Part shown: positions 33,055-41,415 of the stretch, piece by piece | Layout: every line of letters starts with the position of its first letter | Numbering within the stretch: position 1 is the first letter of the stretch | Assembly (NCBI RefSeq): GCF_900095135.1 | Contig: NZ_LT605205.1 | Span: forward strand, 1,922,001-1,986,000 | Direction: 5' to 3' | Length of the DNA: 64,000 nt | DNA from: Proteiniphilum saccharofermentans | Lineage (GTDB): Bacteria > Bacteroidota > Bacteroidia > Bacteroidales > Dysgonomonadaceae | Translations under genes and position numbers: made by a program | Notes under the pieces: generated by a model | Seen by the model: the letters and a program-made list of their open reading frames with translations, nothing else | Told to the model about the DNA's origin: nothing | The model's database searches: none

Positions 33055-33171
33055 ACTATTTCGATAAATAAATACAGCAGCAAAACCTGCTTTGACTTTG
33101 TTAAGTGTAGGACTATTTTATCAAGTGAGAGCAGAGTAAATTTATTTGCTTTGCCGAACGCTGAAATAGTC
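33055..33171. repeat. Dispersed palindromic element(s) in the rho leader region
   Basis: 33111-33171 begins GACTATTT and ends AAATAGTC and resembles 35659-35724, which has the same ends and shares GAGCAGA, TGCC and GAAATAGTCTAA. A related left end, ACTATTTCGATAA, starts at 33055. Further pieces lie at 38735-38749 and 53271-53285. Confidence 0.55.
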
Positions 33172-33237
33172 TAAAGCACTTGAAATAGCACAATAAAAAT
33201 TGAAAATAACTAAGTTTACTAGAACTATGTCGAGCAC

Positions 33238-33266
33238 AGAAAAAGTCTAATAAGAAAAAGTCTAAT
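33238..33266. repeat. 14-bp direct repeat
   Basis: AGAAAAAGTCTAAT at 33238-33251 and again at 33253-33266, one base apart. It lies in the rho leader. The core AGTCTAA also ends the palindromic elements at 33171 and 35725. Confidence 0.7.
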
Positions 33267-33315
33267 GTTATTGAACAGTAGTTATGAGTAAAATTACTGT
33301 TATAAGATTTGATGG

Positions 33316-33323
33316 CAAAGGTA
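33316..33323 (-). promoter_or_regulatory. Promoter -7 box, probably for rho
   Basis: TACCTTTG on the - strand, exact TAnnTTTG. The next - strand gene downstream is rho, about 355 bp away, so the leader would be long. Other rho promoters nearer the gene were not seen. Confidence 0.5.
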
Positions 33324-33382
33324 ATCCTTTTTTTGAAAACTGGAAATTAAGTTTGGAGTTTTTTTAGGTTGAGATAAAATAA

Positions 33383-33418
33383 ACCCGAAAAAAGGAGATC
33401 AAATCGCTTTTTTCGGGT
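33383..33418 (-). terminator. Terminator after the DUF6340 gene
   Basis: ACCCGAAAAAAG (33383-33394) and CTTTTTTCGGGT (33407-33418), a perfect 12-bp stem with a 12-nt loop, 20 bp after the stop of the - strand gene and followed by T-rich sequence. Confidence 0.8.
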
Positions 33419-33438
33419 CATCCATGGATAGAATCTCA

Positions 33439-34488
33439 TTACAGGTCATCCATATTTAATCTGTTGGAATTATTGTTCCGCCTTTCAATTTCGTTTTTGT
33501 AAAGGAGTGATCTCCTTCTCTCCAGAGAGTTGGGTGCTGTAGATTCAATGAACAGGTTATTTGAAAGGGTTGCCCATTCCAATGCCTGTTCCATATCGTC
33601 TAACATCTCATAAGCCAGCGCGATGTTACTTGCGGCTTTGGCTTTGTCAGTTTTTTTAGAACTGTTATTATAGAAAGCTTCCCATTTTTCAATTGCTTCC
33701 TCCCATTGCGACCCTTTAGCGTAGGCTTCTCCTTCACGCATCAGTGAGTTGGGCAACGTGTAATACCATCTGTCCTGCATCTCCCAATGCGGGGCAAATA
33801 CGTAAGTCATCTTCTCCGCAGCCCTTACTGACAAAAGTTTTACCGCTTCCTCACGGGAGGGGAGCATAATATCGGCATAGGCCTTTCCATCCTGGATGTC
33901 AAACCCTTCCCAATGGATGCTGTCGGTGTATTGCACCGCAGGAATTTTTCCTTCCATGGTAGGCATATATACACGGAGGATGGAATGTATTTTTCCGGTC
34001 ATATCAGCATAGATATACCCCTGTTGCTTGAAATGATCTCTCTTTTTGGTTTCAATGATCAGCTTGTCGAGAGAGATAATTGCATCAGCACCTGTTTCCT
34101 TTCTTATTCTGTTCATTGTTTCGGGTTCGAGCGGTCTCTCCCTGAAGAAGTCATTGTCCTTCCTCAACGGTTCATTATAATGTATTACCCTGTGAAAATA
34201 ATCCTCTTCATCCAGAAACTGGGCCAGAGCTTCGGTGTAAAAAATAGCGGCACTGTCGGCCGGTGCTTTTACCCTTTCAGCTTGCGTATGTCCTATCGGG
34301 ATGCTGTCGTGTCCTACTTCATCGGGTTGTTGTAGCACATTATTGACAATCGCTATCGAAAGTACATTTGAAGGGAGATTCACCTGTGCCGGCTCACGCG
34401 TTTCCACTGTCAGGTATTTAATTCCGGCACAACTGCTCATCATCAGAGCCAAAAAAAGAATTATCAAAGAGGATGTTGTCTTTTGCAT
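33439..34488 (-). CDS. DUF6340 family lipoprotein with TPR-like C-terminus
   Basis: 349 residues. Signal peptide with lipobox MMSSCAG (Cys about 20), so an exported lipoprotein. The start at 34488 is chosen because the promoter box at 34506-34513 lies between it and the upstream ATG at 34524. The N-terminal half has a GNA1162-like pattern (LSIAIVNNVL..., ETGADAIISLDKLII). The C-terminal part, about 255-325, has helical repeats resembling TPR (AKGSQWEEAIEKWEAFYNN, AASNIALAYEMLDDMEQALEWA). I recall this as the DUF6340 family of Bacteroidetes; function unknown. Confidence 0.78.
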   Translation of the reverse strand: MQKTTSSLIILFLALMMSSCAGIKYLTVETREPAQVNLPSNVLSIAIVNNVLQQPDEVGHDSIPIGHTQAERVKAPADSAAIFYTEALAQFLDEEDYFHRVIHYNEPLRKDNDFFRERPLEPETMNRIRKETGADAIISLDKLIIETKKRDHFKQQGYIYADMTGKIHSILRVYMPTMEGKIPAVQYTDSIHWEGFDIQDGKAYADIMLPSREEAVKLLSVRAAEKMTYVFAPHWEMQDRWYYTLPNSLMREGEAYAKGSQWEEAIEKWEAFYNNSSKKTDKAKAASNIALAYEMLDDMEQALEWATLSNNLFIESTAPNSLERRRSLLYKNEIERRNNNSNRLNMDDL

Positions 34489-34505
34489 ACGATTAAAATT
34501 TACTG

Positions 34506-34513
34506 CAAAGTTA
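34506..34513 (-). promoter_or_regulatory. Promoter -7 box for the DUF6340 lipoprotein
   Basis: TAACTTTG on the - strand, exact TAnnTTTG; predicted start near 34499, 11 nt before the chosen ATG. Confidence 0.6.
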
Positions 34514-34722
34514 TCATATTTCATTCATATTTACAGAAAAATAAATATTTTCTGCTGAAGCCTTTTGTATTACTTATTCATGTTTCCTAAGTCGTGTGAT
34601 TGCCTTTAAGGCATTCAGTGGAATTATACTATTATAGAGATAAGTTTCTCCATGTTTGGTTTAATGCCTCATTTCATTTTTTAGAAAATTGATAATGTAG
34701 CGCTAGGCATGGCAAATTTTAT

Positions 34723-34730
34723 TATATTTG
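34723..34730 (+). promoter_or_regulatory. Promoter -7 box for the etfBA-acyl-CoA dehydrogenase operon
   Basis: TATATTTG, exact TAnnTTTG, about 46 bp before the etfB start. No clear -33 element. Confidence 0.55.
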
Positions 34731-34775
34731 CGTTCTTAAAACATTTAATACATCTATAAGAGATAAACTAATCTA

Positions 34776-35654
34776 ATGAATATGGCTTTTAACATTATTG
34801 TGTTGGCTAAGCAGGTTCCCGATACACGGAATGTGGGGAAAGATGCGATGAAAGCCGACGGGACTGTAAACAGGGCGGCACTGCCCGCCATCTTTAATCC
34901 TGAGGATTTGAATGCGATGGAGCAGGCGTTAGACATCAAGGACCGGTTTCCCGGTTCAACCATTACGGTGCTGACTATGGGACCTGGACGTGCTGCCGAA
35001 ATTTTACGTGAAGGGTTGTTTCGTGGAGCAGACGATGGAGTGTTGTTAACCGACAGGGCTTTTGCCGGTGCAGACACGCTGGCTACTTCATACGCATTGT
35101 CGATGGCGATCCGTAAAATCGGAAAGTTCGATATCATTATTTCGGGACGTCAGGCCATTGACGGTGATACAGCACAGGTTGGCCCGCAGGTGGCCGAAAA
35201 GTTGGGAGTTCCGCAAATCACCTATGCTGAGAATATTGAAAAGATCGGGAATGGTAAAATAACCGTCAAGCGCCGTTTGGAAAATGGGGTGGAAGTGGTA
35301 GAATGTCCTCTTCCGGTGGTTGTCACTGTGAACGGTTCTGCCCGTGCTTGCCGTCCCCGTAATGCAAAATTATTATTGAAATACAAACATGCCAAAACCG
35401 TTACCGAACGGCAGGCTGAGAATATCGACTATATAGATATCTATAGCAGCCGCCCCTATCTGAACCTGACCGAATGGAGTGTGGATGATGTGGAAGCCGA
35501 CAAGGTACAGTGCGGTCTCTCCGGCTCTCCTACAAAAGTGAAAAAGATAGAGAATGTGGTGTTTCAGGCTAAAGAGAGCAGGCATCTTACCGACGACGAT
35601 GTCGATATTGAAGAGTTGATGAAAGAACTGATAGATAGTCACACGATTGGATAA
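34776..35654 (+). CDS. etfB: Electron transfer flavoprotein beta subunit
   Basis: Carries AMP or FAD and forms a heterodimer with EtfA to accept electrons from acyl-CoA dehydrogenase. 292 residues. Seen: IIVLAKQVPDTRNVGKDAM at the N-terminus, ITVLTMGPGRAAEILREGLFRGADDGVLL (in two parts), IISGRQAIDGDTAQVGPQVAEKLG and CPLPVVVTVNGSARACRPRNAK, all in order. The start could be 34776 or the ATG two codons later. etfA follows after 98 bp and an acyl-CoA dehydrogenase after that, a set known from Bacteroides. Whether this pair bifurcates electrons cannot be told here. Confidence 0.94.
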   Translation: MNMAFNIIVLAKQVPDTRNVGKDAMKADGTVNRAALPAIFNPEDLNAMEQALDIKDRFPGSTITVLTMGPGRAAEILREGLFRGADDGVLLTDRAFAGADTLATSYALSMAIRKIGKFDIIISGRQAIDGDTAQVGPQVAEKLGVPQITYAENIEKIGNGKITVKRRLENGVEVVECPLPVVVTVNGSARACRPRNAKLLLKYKHAKTVTERQAENIDYIDIYSSRPYLNLTEWSVDDVEADKVQCGLSGSPTKVKKIENVVFQAKESRHLTDDDVDIEELMKELIDSHTIG

Positions 35655-35658
35655 CACA

Positions 35659-35724
35659 ACTATTTCGTTAAGCTAAATGAGCAGAAGATAAACCTGTTTA
35701 TATTCTGCCATAGCGAGAAATAGT
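35659..35724. repeat. Dispersed palindromic element between etfB and etfA
   Basis: 66 bp, ends ACTATTT (35659-35665) and AAATAGT (35718-35724) inverted to each other. The first 15 bp (ACTATTTCGTTAAGC) recur inverted and exact at 38735-38749, so two copies flank etfA and the acyl-CoA dehydrogenase gene. It resembles 33111-33171. Confidence 0.6.
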
Positions 35725-35752
35725 CTAATTTTAATGAAGGAACAGATTAAAC

Positions 35753-36778
35753 ATGAATAACTTATTTGTATATTTGGAAATCGAGGATGGAGTAGTAGCC
35801 GATGTGAGCCAGGAACTACTGACCAAAGGGCGCTCACTTGCCGGACAGTTGGATTGTAAACTCGAAGCCATCGCTGCCGGATCTGTTGCCGACCTCGAAA
35901 AAATAGAAGGGCAGGTATTCCCATATGGTGTGGATGTGCTCCATCTTTTCAAAGATGATCGCCTGTCGCCATATACCACGCTTCCGCATACTTCTATCCT
36001 GACGGAACTTTTTAAAAAAGAACAGCCGCAGATTTGTCTTATGGGTGCTACCATTATTGGTCGGGATCTGGGCCCACGTGTTTCATCCCTTCTGGGTAGC
36101 GGTCTTACAGCCGACTGTACCTCACTTGAGATAGGTGACCATGAGGACCGGAAAGCAGGAAAGACCTACAAAAATCTGCTTTACCAGATACGCCCTGCCT
36201 TTGGAGGTAATATCGTGGCATGGATCATCAATCCCGATTGCCGCCCGCAGATGGCTACCGTACGTGAAGGGGTGATGAAGAAAGAAATTTTCGACCCTTA
36301 TTATAAAGGTGAGACCGTGGAGCACAATGTGGCTGACTATGTGAAAGAGGAAGATTTTGTAGTTTCTATTATCGACCGCCATATCGAAAAATCGAAAGTA
36401 AACATCAAGAATTCACCCATTATCGTCTCCGGAGGATATGGAGTGGGTTCAAAAGAGAACTTCCAACTGCTTTATCAACTGGCCGACGTGCTGGGAGCCG
36501 AAGTAGGGGCTTCTCGTGCCGCAGTGGATGCCGGCTTCACAGAACATGAACGCCAAGTGGGACAGACAGGGATCACCGTCCGCCCCAAGGTCTATATTGC
36601 TTGTGGTATATCGGGGCAGATACAACACATCGCCGGTATGCAGGACAGTTCTATCATTATTTCTATCAATAACGACCCCAACGCGCCTATCAACTCAATC
36701 GCTGATTATGTGATCACCGGTGAAATAGAGAAGGTAATTCCGAAGATGATCAAGTATTATAAGAAGAATTCAAAATAA
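35753..36778 (+). CDS. etfA: Electron transfer flavoprotein alpha subunit
   Basis: 341 residues. N-terminal domain pairs with EtfB; the C-terminal domain binds [65 protein letters not shown] (split), and [20 protein letters not shown]. Full length. Delivers electrons from the acyl-CoA dehydrogenase encoded next, 88 bp downstream, to a quinone or other acceptor not encoded here. Confidence 0.95.
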   Translation: MNNLFVYLEIEDGVVADVSQELLTKGRSLAGQLDCKLEAIAAGSVADLEKIEGQVFPYGVDVLHLFKDDRLSPYTTLPHTSILTELFKKEQPQICLMGATIIGRDLGPRVSSLLGSGLTADCTSLEIGDHEDRKAGKTYKNLLYQIRPAFGGNIVAWIINPDCRPQMATVREGVMKKEIFDPYYKGETVEHNVADYVKEEDFVVSIIDRHIEKSKVNIKNSPIIVSGGYGVGSKENFQLLYQLADVLGAEVGASRAAVDAGFTEHERQVGQTGITVRPKVYIACGISGQIQHIAGMQDSSIIISINNDPNAPINSIADYVITGEIEKVIPKMIKYYKKNSK

Positions 36779-36866
36779 GGGGACAGAGAGAGTGTGTGGA
36801 GAGGAGGGAAAGTAAATTCCGGCTTTTCCGAAACCAATAACAATAAATAATATTCAGAAGAACGAA

Positions 36867-38585
36867 ATGGCAAACTTTTATACAGATACACCGCAATTCC
36901 GTCATTATCTTCAGCACCCGCTGATGAAACGAATTGTGGAATTGAAAGAGAGAAATTATGCAGATCGTGAAACATATGATTACGCTCCGATGGATTTTGA
37001 GGACGCGATGGACAGTTACGACAAGGTGCTGGAAGTGGTAGGCGAGATCTGTGGCGATATCATTGAACCGAATGCTGAAAAAGTAGATCATAGCGGACCT
37101 ACGGTAAATGAGGGGCGAGTGACTTATGCTGCACCTACACAGGAAAACCTGGATGCCCTCAATAAGGCGGAACTGATGGGGATGGGGCTTGCCCGTAAGT
37201 ATGGTGGTCTCAATTTTCCGATGGTGCCCTATATGATGAGCGCCGATATTGTCAGCCGTGCCGATGCCAGCTTCCAGAATATCTGGATGTTGCAGGACTG
37301 CGGTGAGACAATATATGAATTTGCCGATGAAAAGCAGAGGGAAAAATACCTGCCCCGTATCGTAAAAGGGGAGACCATGTCGATGGATCTTACCGAACCC
37401 GATGCCGGATCGGATCTTCAGGCGGTTATGTTGAAGGCAACCTATAACGAAAAGGAAGATCAGTGGTACCTGAACGGTGTGAAGCGTTTTATCACCAACG
37501 GCGATGCCGATATCCATTTGGTACTTGCCCGCTCGGAAGAGGGTACCAAAGATGCCCGCGGCTTGTCGATGTTTGTCTATGACAAGAGAAATGGAGGAGT
37601 GGATGTACGCCGTATCGAAAATAAGATGGGAATCAAGGGGGCACCCACCTGCGAATTGGTATATAAAAATGCCAAAGCTGAATTGGTTGGATCGCGCCGG
37701 ATGGGACTGATCAAATATGTGATGTCGCTGATGAACGGTGCCCGTCTTGGAATTATGGCCCAGTCGGTAGGTATATCGGAAGCAGCTACCCGTGAGGCAT
37801 ACAACTATGCTCTTGAGCGTCGTCAGTTCGGAAAAGCCATTATTGAGTTCCCTCCGGTGTATGAGATGCTGGCCAATATGCGGGCCAGGACCGATGCGTC
37901 GCGTGCATTACTGTATGAGACCTGCCGTTTTGTGGATATGTATAAAACACTGGAAGATATCAGCCGGGAACGGAAACTGACTCCTGAGGAACGGAATGAG
38001 ATGAAGCACTTTTCCCGTTTGGCAGATGCTTTCACTCCTCTTGGAAAGGGAATGAGTAGTGAATATGCTAACCAGAATGCTTACGACTCCATCCAGATAC
38101 ATGGAGGATCGGGTTATATGAAAGATTACAAGTGCGAGCGTCTCTACCGTGATGCACGTATCACCAATATTTACGAAGGTACTACCCAGTTACAGGTGGT
38201 GGCTGCAATCCGTCACGTCACGACTGGAACCTATCTGCAGCAGATCAAAGAGTATGCAGCTATGCCGGTCGTGCCTGAACTGGAAGCGTTGAAGCGTGAT
38301 TTGGCTAACATGGCAGAGACCTATGAAAAAATGGTGGAGGCAGTTATCTCTCCCAAGGATGAGGATTATCTCGATTTCCATGCACGTCGTCTCGTGGAAA
38401 GTGCTGCACATATAATTATGGGGCACCTTCTTTTGCAGGATGCCAATAAAGAACCGGAAATGTTCCGTCGCAGTGCGGAAGTCTATATCCATTACGGAGA
38501 GATAGAGGTGATGAAAAATTACAACTTCGTCACCAAATCACGTATTGAAGATCTAGGTTATTATAAACCGGTTATCGGCGAGTAG
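36867..38585 (+). CDS. Acyl-CoA dehydrogenase
   Basis: FAD enzyme that introduces the alpha-beta double bond in acyl-CoA and passes electrons to EtfAB. 572 residues, the long form with an extra C-terminal helical domain. Seen: MSMDLTEPDAGSDLQAVMLKA (flavin site) in two parts, RFITNGDADIHLVLAR, ARLGIMAQSVGISEAATREA, YALERRQFGKAI, and IHGGSGYMKDYKCERLYRDARITNIYEGT with the catalytic Glu just before GT. Last gene of the etf operon, followed by a terminator. Chain-length preference unknown; with the fatty-acid ligase at 39-41 kb it may act on exogenous or branched acids. Confidence 0.94.
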   Translation: MANFYTDTPQFRHYLQHPLMKRIVELKERNYADRETYDYAPMDFEDAMDSYDKVLEVVGEICGDIIEPNAEKVDHSGPTVNEGRVTYAAPTQENLDALNKAELMGMGLARKYGGLNFPMVPYMMSADIVSRADASFQNIWMLQDCGETIYEFADEKQREKYLPRIVKGETMSMDLTEPDAGSDLQAVMLKATYNEKEDQWYLNGVKRFITNGDADIHLVLARSEEGTKDARGLSMFVYDKRNGGVDVRRIENKMGIKGAPTCELVYKNAKAELVGSRRMGLIKYVMSLMNGARLGIMAQSVGISEAATREAYNYALERRQFGKAIIEFPPVYEMLANMRARTDASRALLYETCRFVDMYKTLEDISRERKLTPEERNEMKHFSRLADAFTPLGKGMSSEYANQNAYDSIQIHGGSGYMKDYKCERLYRDARITNIYEGTTQLQVVAAIRHVTTGTYLQQIKEYAAMPVVPELEALKRDLANMAETYEKMVEAVISPKDEDYLDFHARRLVESAAHIIMGHLLLQDANKEPEMFRRSAEVYIHYGEIEVMKNYNFVTKSRIEDLGYYKPVIGE

Positions 38586-38609
38586 GGATCAACTTTTTTC
38601 AGATATTAT

Positions 38610-38639
38610 AAAGCGGGGGAATTGAGTTTCTTCCGCTTT
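38610..38639 (+). terminator. Terminator after the acyl-CoA dehydrogenase gene
   Basis: AAAGCGG (38610-38616) pairs with CCGCTTT (38633-38639), 16-nt loop, with one further T and then a T-rich stretch. It starts 24 bp after the stop codon. Confidence 0.68.
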
Positions 38640-38734
38640 TTCTATCTCTTAGGGTTTAATTCCTTTAAGATACCCCGACCGCTTGCGGCACGGAAATCCA
38701 TTAAGTAAGTGTAAATTACAGTAAATAATCTCTT

Positions 38735-38749
38735 GCTTAACGAAATAGT
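38735..38749. repeat. Partial copy of the dispersed palindromic element
   Basis: GCTTAACGAAATAGT, exact inverse of 35659-35673. Preceded by GTAAATT and TTGC pieces also present in the copy at 33111-33171. Confidence 0.6.
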
Positions 38750-38841
38750 AGACTTTTCATGCAATGTTTTGGTATCCTGTTTCGTCTATATAGTGGATAG
38801 CCTAAAAATGATATAGAAACCATTTCATAAAGTAAATAAAA

Positions 38842-39435
38842 ATGAACAGATTTTCTTTGATTACAGTCTTGGTCTTATCCATGTTCTGTATTTGCACAGG
38901 TTGCGAAAAGAATGAAACCGATGCTTCGAATGTAGATATGCAGACAATAATCCATGCGGAACGCTATGGTCAATTGGACAATAATACTCCTTTGACCCAA
39001 GTTCGAATTACAGGGGATGAACTGCATGTAACCATTACGGCAAGTGGATGCAACGGTTCAAGATGGGAAGCCACATTGATAGATTCCGGTAAACAGGCCT
39101 ATTCCAATCCCCCACAGCGATATGCTAAAATAGAATTTGTGAACAACGAAGATTGTCTGGCAGTGATATCCCGGACTTTTGTATTTAATCTGAAGCCTCT
39201 CCGGGTAAAGGAATCCCGAAAAGTATACATCAATTTAGAAGGATGGCCCAATTGTTATTATATACATATTAAAACATCCCGTTTTTCTTTACGAAATTTA
39301 CAATATCTTCTCCAACGCTTCCAGGTTCTCCGCAGACGTAGCCGGTTTACCTTCGGGGGTATAAAGCGATGCTATTTTCGAAGCATACGTTTCATAAACC
39401 TTGTGCTTCACGATCTTCATGGTGGAGTTCACTAG
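38842..39435 (+). CDS. Small lipoprotein with a probable C-terminal frameshift
   Basis: Open frame of 197 codons. Signal and lipobox (ICTGC, Cys21) followed by a compact beta-rich domain with Cys pairs (SGCNGSRWEATL, NNEDCLAVISRTFVF, YINLEGW). Such small Bacteroidetes lipoproteins end soon after the LEGW-type motif. Here the frame instead runs 138 bp antisense into the fatty-acid ligase gene. Adding one C to the CCC at 39247-39249 would give the ending LEGWPQLLLYTY and a stop at 39270-39272, 25 bp before the ligase stop. I therefore think a base was lost, in the genome or in the assembly. Function unknown. Confidence 0.62.
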   Translation: MNRFSLITVLVLSMFCICTGCEKNETDASNVDMQTIIHAERYGQLDNNTPLTQVRITGDELHVTITASGCNGSRWEATLIDSGKQAYSNPPQRYAKIEFVNNEDCLAVISRTFVFNLKPLRVKESRKVYINLEGWPNCYYIHIKTSRFSLRNLQYLLQRFQVLRRRSRFTFGGIKRCYFRSIRFINLVLHDLHGGVH

Positions 39436-41172
39436 TCCATTCTTTTCGGAGAAGGGTTCTTCTATAACGGCAAAAGCCGAAGGTATCCAGCGATGGGGGA
39501 ACAGTCCATCGTGCTTGCCACCGCTCCTGTACGCGTTGATCGCTTTTTCTATCAGAAGCGCGGCTTGTTCGGGATCGGCCTTTACTTTTTGCAACTCTGC
39601 CGCATTTGGCACAATAAGCGCTGTTGTATAAGGACTTTGATTGTTGTAGAGTACACACTGGTCGATAAAGGGTGATGTGGAGACGATCGATTCTTCAATC
39701 CCTTCGGGAGAGAATTTCTCACCATCGTCACTTATCAGCAGCGATTTAGTGCGTCCCAACACATAGAGATAGCCGTCCTTATCGATATATCCCATATCGC
39801 CTGTCCTGAGCCAACCGTCCACAATGGTTTCTGCCGTTGCCTGGGGATTTTTCCAATATCCTTTCATTACATTTCCCCCGCGAATGATGATCTCGCCTTT
39901 TTCACCTATAGACACTTCCTTGAGGTTGTCATCCACAATCTTGATATCCATACGGGGAACAGGTTTTCCGGAAGACCCCAGCTTGTGTGCATGCGGACTG
40001 TTCGCCGAAATAATAGGTGTCGCCTCCGATAAACCGTAGCCCTGATACATGGGGATACCGATAGCGTAAAAGAACCGTTGTAACTCGATATCCAAGAGCG
40101 CCCCACCACCAATAAAGAAATCCATATTACTGGCAAATGATTGTCTTATCTTGGAGAAGATCAGCTTATCATAAATGGAGAGCATCAAACGTCCGCGTCC
40201 TCCTTTATTATATCCTTCTTTATTATAGGCATAAGCGGTTTTGAGCGCTCTTCTGAATAATGAGGCGGTGAATTTTCCTTTTTTCTCTATCTCTGCTTCT
40301 ATACTCTTTCGGAAATTAGAAGCGAGTGCCGGAACGCTCATCAGTATATGTGGGTTAATAGCTTTGATACTTTTGGGTACATTGCGCAGGATCTCCATGG
40401 GCGACTTCCCCATTGCAACAGATGCAATGGAAGCCCCGCATTTCATGAAGGTATAGATCCCGGCTGTATGGCCGAAGGAATGATCCCAGGGTAATATCAA
40501 CAGGGTACAGTAATGTGGAGGGATCCCGTTGAGGATATCCACAGCTTGTCCTGCATTGCATACATAATTGCCGTGGGTAAGCATGATTCCTTTCGGATTG
40601 GCAGTGGTGCCTGATGTATAGGATATGTTTGCCAAAGAATCGGGTTTCACTGTCTCCATCCTCTCTTTCAAAACTGACGGATTGGTTTCGAGGAGTCTTT
40701 TTCCAGCTTCTGTCACCGATTCGAACGACTGTTCGTCATTTTCGGGCTGATCTTCCGGATCCAGTAATATGTAATGCTTCACAGTGGAGAACAGTCCCTT
40801 CATCGGACGCAGTTTTGCAATCTGCTGATCCGAGGCAAGTACAGCTACACACCCGGAGTGATTGATCCGGAAACTCAGATCCTGTTCGGTCTGGAGCTTC
40901 ACAGACAAAGGCACACTGGCTGCCCCGGCGTGGAGAATGCCTAATTCGCCGATCACCCAGTTGTTTTTTCCTTCGGAAATAAGTGCTATACGGTCACCTG
41001 CCTCAATTCCCAATGCAATAAGCCCTGCTGCGAACTGCAAAGATTGTTCTTGTACCTGCTTATACGTTAAAGATGTGTATTGTGTGCCTTTTCTTGCTTC
41101 GTGCAGATAGGGCCGATCGCCGTATTTCTCTACGGCTTCTTTCAGTAAGTCCAGAATGGTATTGTTTTCCAT
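39298..41172 (-). CDS. AMP-dependent synthetase/ligase (long-chain fatty acid-CoA ligase family)
   Basis: Activates a carboxylic acid, probably a fatty acid, to its CoA thioester through an acyl-AMP. 624 residues. Seen: YTSGTTANPKGIMLTHGNY (P-loop), LPWDHSFGHTAGIYTF, YQGYGLSEATPIISANSP, GWLRTGDMGYIDKDGYLYVLGRTKS (in parts) and the late FSEKNGLVNSTMKIVKHKV with a catalytic-type Lys. The frame is open to 41214, but the promoter box at 41199-41206 lies inside that extension, so the ATG at 41172 is the start. Probably linked in metabolism to the acyl-CoA dehydrogenase operon 0.7 kb away. Confidence 0.92.
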   Translation of the reverse strand: MENNTILDLLKEAVEKYGDRPYLHEARKGTQYTSLTYKQVQEQSLQFAAGLIALGIEAGDRIALISEGKNNWVIGELGILHAGAASVPLSVKLQTEQDLSFRINHSGCVAVLASDQQIAKLRPMKGLFSTVKHYILLDPEDQPENDEQSFESVTEAGKRLLETNPSVLKERMETVKPDSLANISYTSGTTANPKGIMLTHGNYVCNAGQAVDILNGIPPHYCTLLILPWDHSFGHTAGIYTFMKCGASIASVAMGKSPMEILRNVPKSIKAINPHILMSVPALASNFRKSIEAEIEKKGKFTASLFRRALKTAYAYNKEGYNKGGRGRLMLSIYDKLIFSKIRQSFASNMDFFIGGGALLDIELQRFFYAIGIPMYQGYGLSEATPIISANSPHAHKLGSSGKPVPRMDIKIVDDNLKEVSIGEKGEIIIRGGNVMKGYWKNPQATAETIVDGWLRTGDMGYIDKDGYLYVLGRTKSLLISDDGEKFSPEGIEESIVSTSPFIDQCVLYNNQSPYTTALIVPNAAELQKVKADPEQAALLIEKAINAYRSGGKHDGLFPHRWIPSAFAVIEEPFSEKNGLVNSTMKIVKHKVYETYASKIASLYTPEGKPATSAENLEALEKIL

Positions 41173-41198
41173 ATAATCATTGGATTGTATTGCGGGTG

Positions 41199-41206
41199 CA
41201 AATATA
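41199..41206 (-). promoter_or_regulatory. Promoter -7 box for the fatty-acid ligase
   Basis: TATATTTG on the - strand, exact TAnnTTTG; predicted start near 41192, a 20-nt leader to the ATG at 41172. It decides the start codon. Confidence 0.62.
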
Positions 41207-41415
41207 ACTACCACTTGGTGATTTTACCCCATCTTTGTTGAATAAATTTTGGGGATAGATTGTAAATCGCACATATTTATATGGTTATAGGGTGTTCGCT
41301 GGACTGTTTTTTTGTATGAAATTATTTCTTTGCTGGTACTCTGTCTGTAATGGTGTTGATAAACCGTGCCGTAACTTTATGTAAGTGCGGTATATGGTCT
41401 ATTTTGACGAATATA

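Larger units (their letters stand above)
32961..33438. other. 478-bp gene-free stretch: probable long rho leader
   Basis: No coding frame of note. It holds the palindromic element (33055-33171), a 14-bp direct repeat, an inverted repeat AACAGTA/TACTGTT (33274-33280, 33295-33301), a - strand promoter box at 33316-33323 and the terminator of the next gene. If that box drives rho, the leader is about 350 nt. Confidence 0.6.

Noticed and set aside
39260-39300. Frameshift at the C-terminus of the fatty-acid ligase (alternative frame reads on as IVNFVKKNGMF)
   Set aside because: The alternative frame has an early upstream stop, and the ligase is already full length; A-rich DNA easily gives such a tail.
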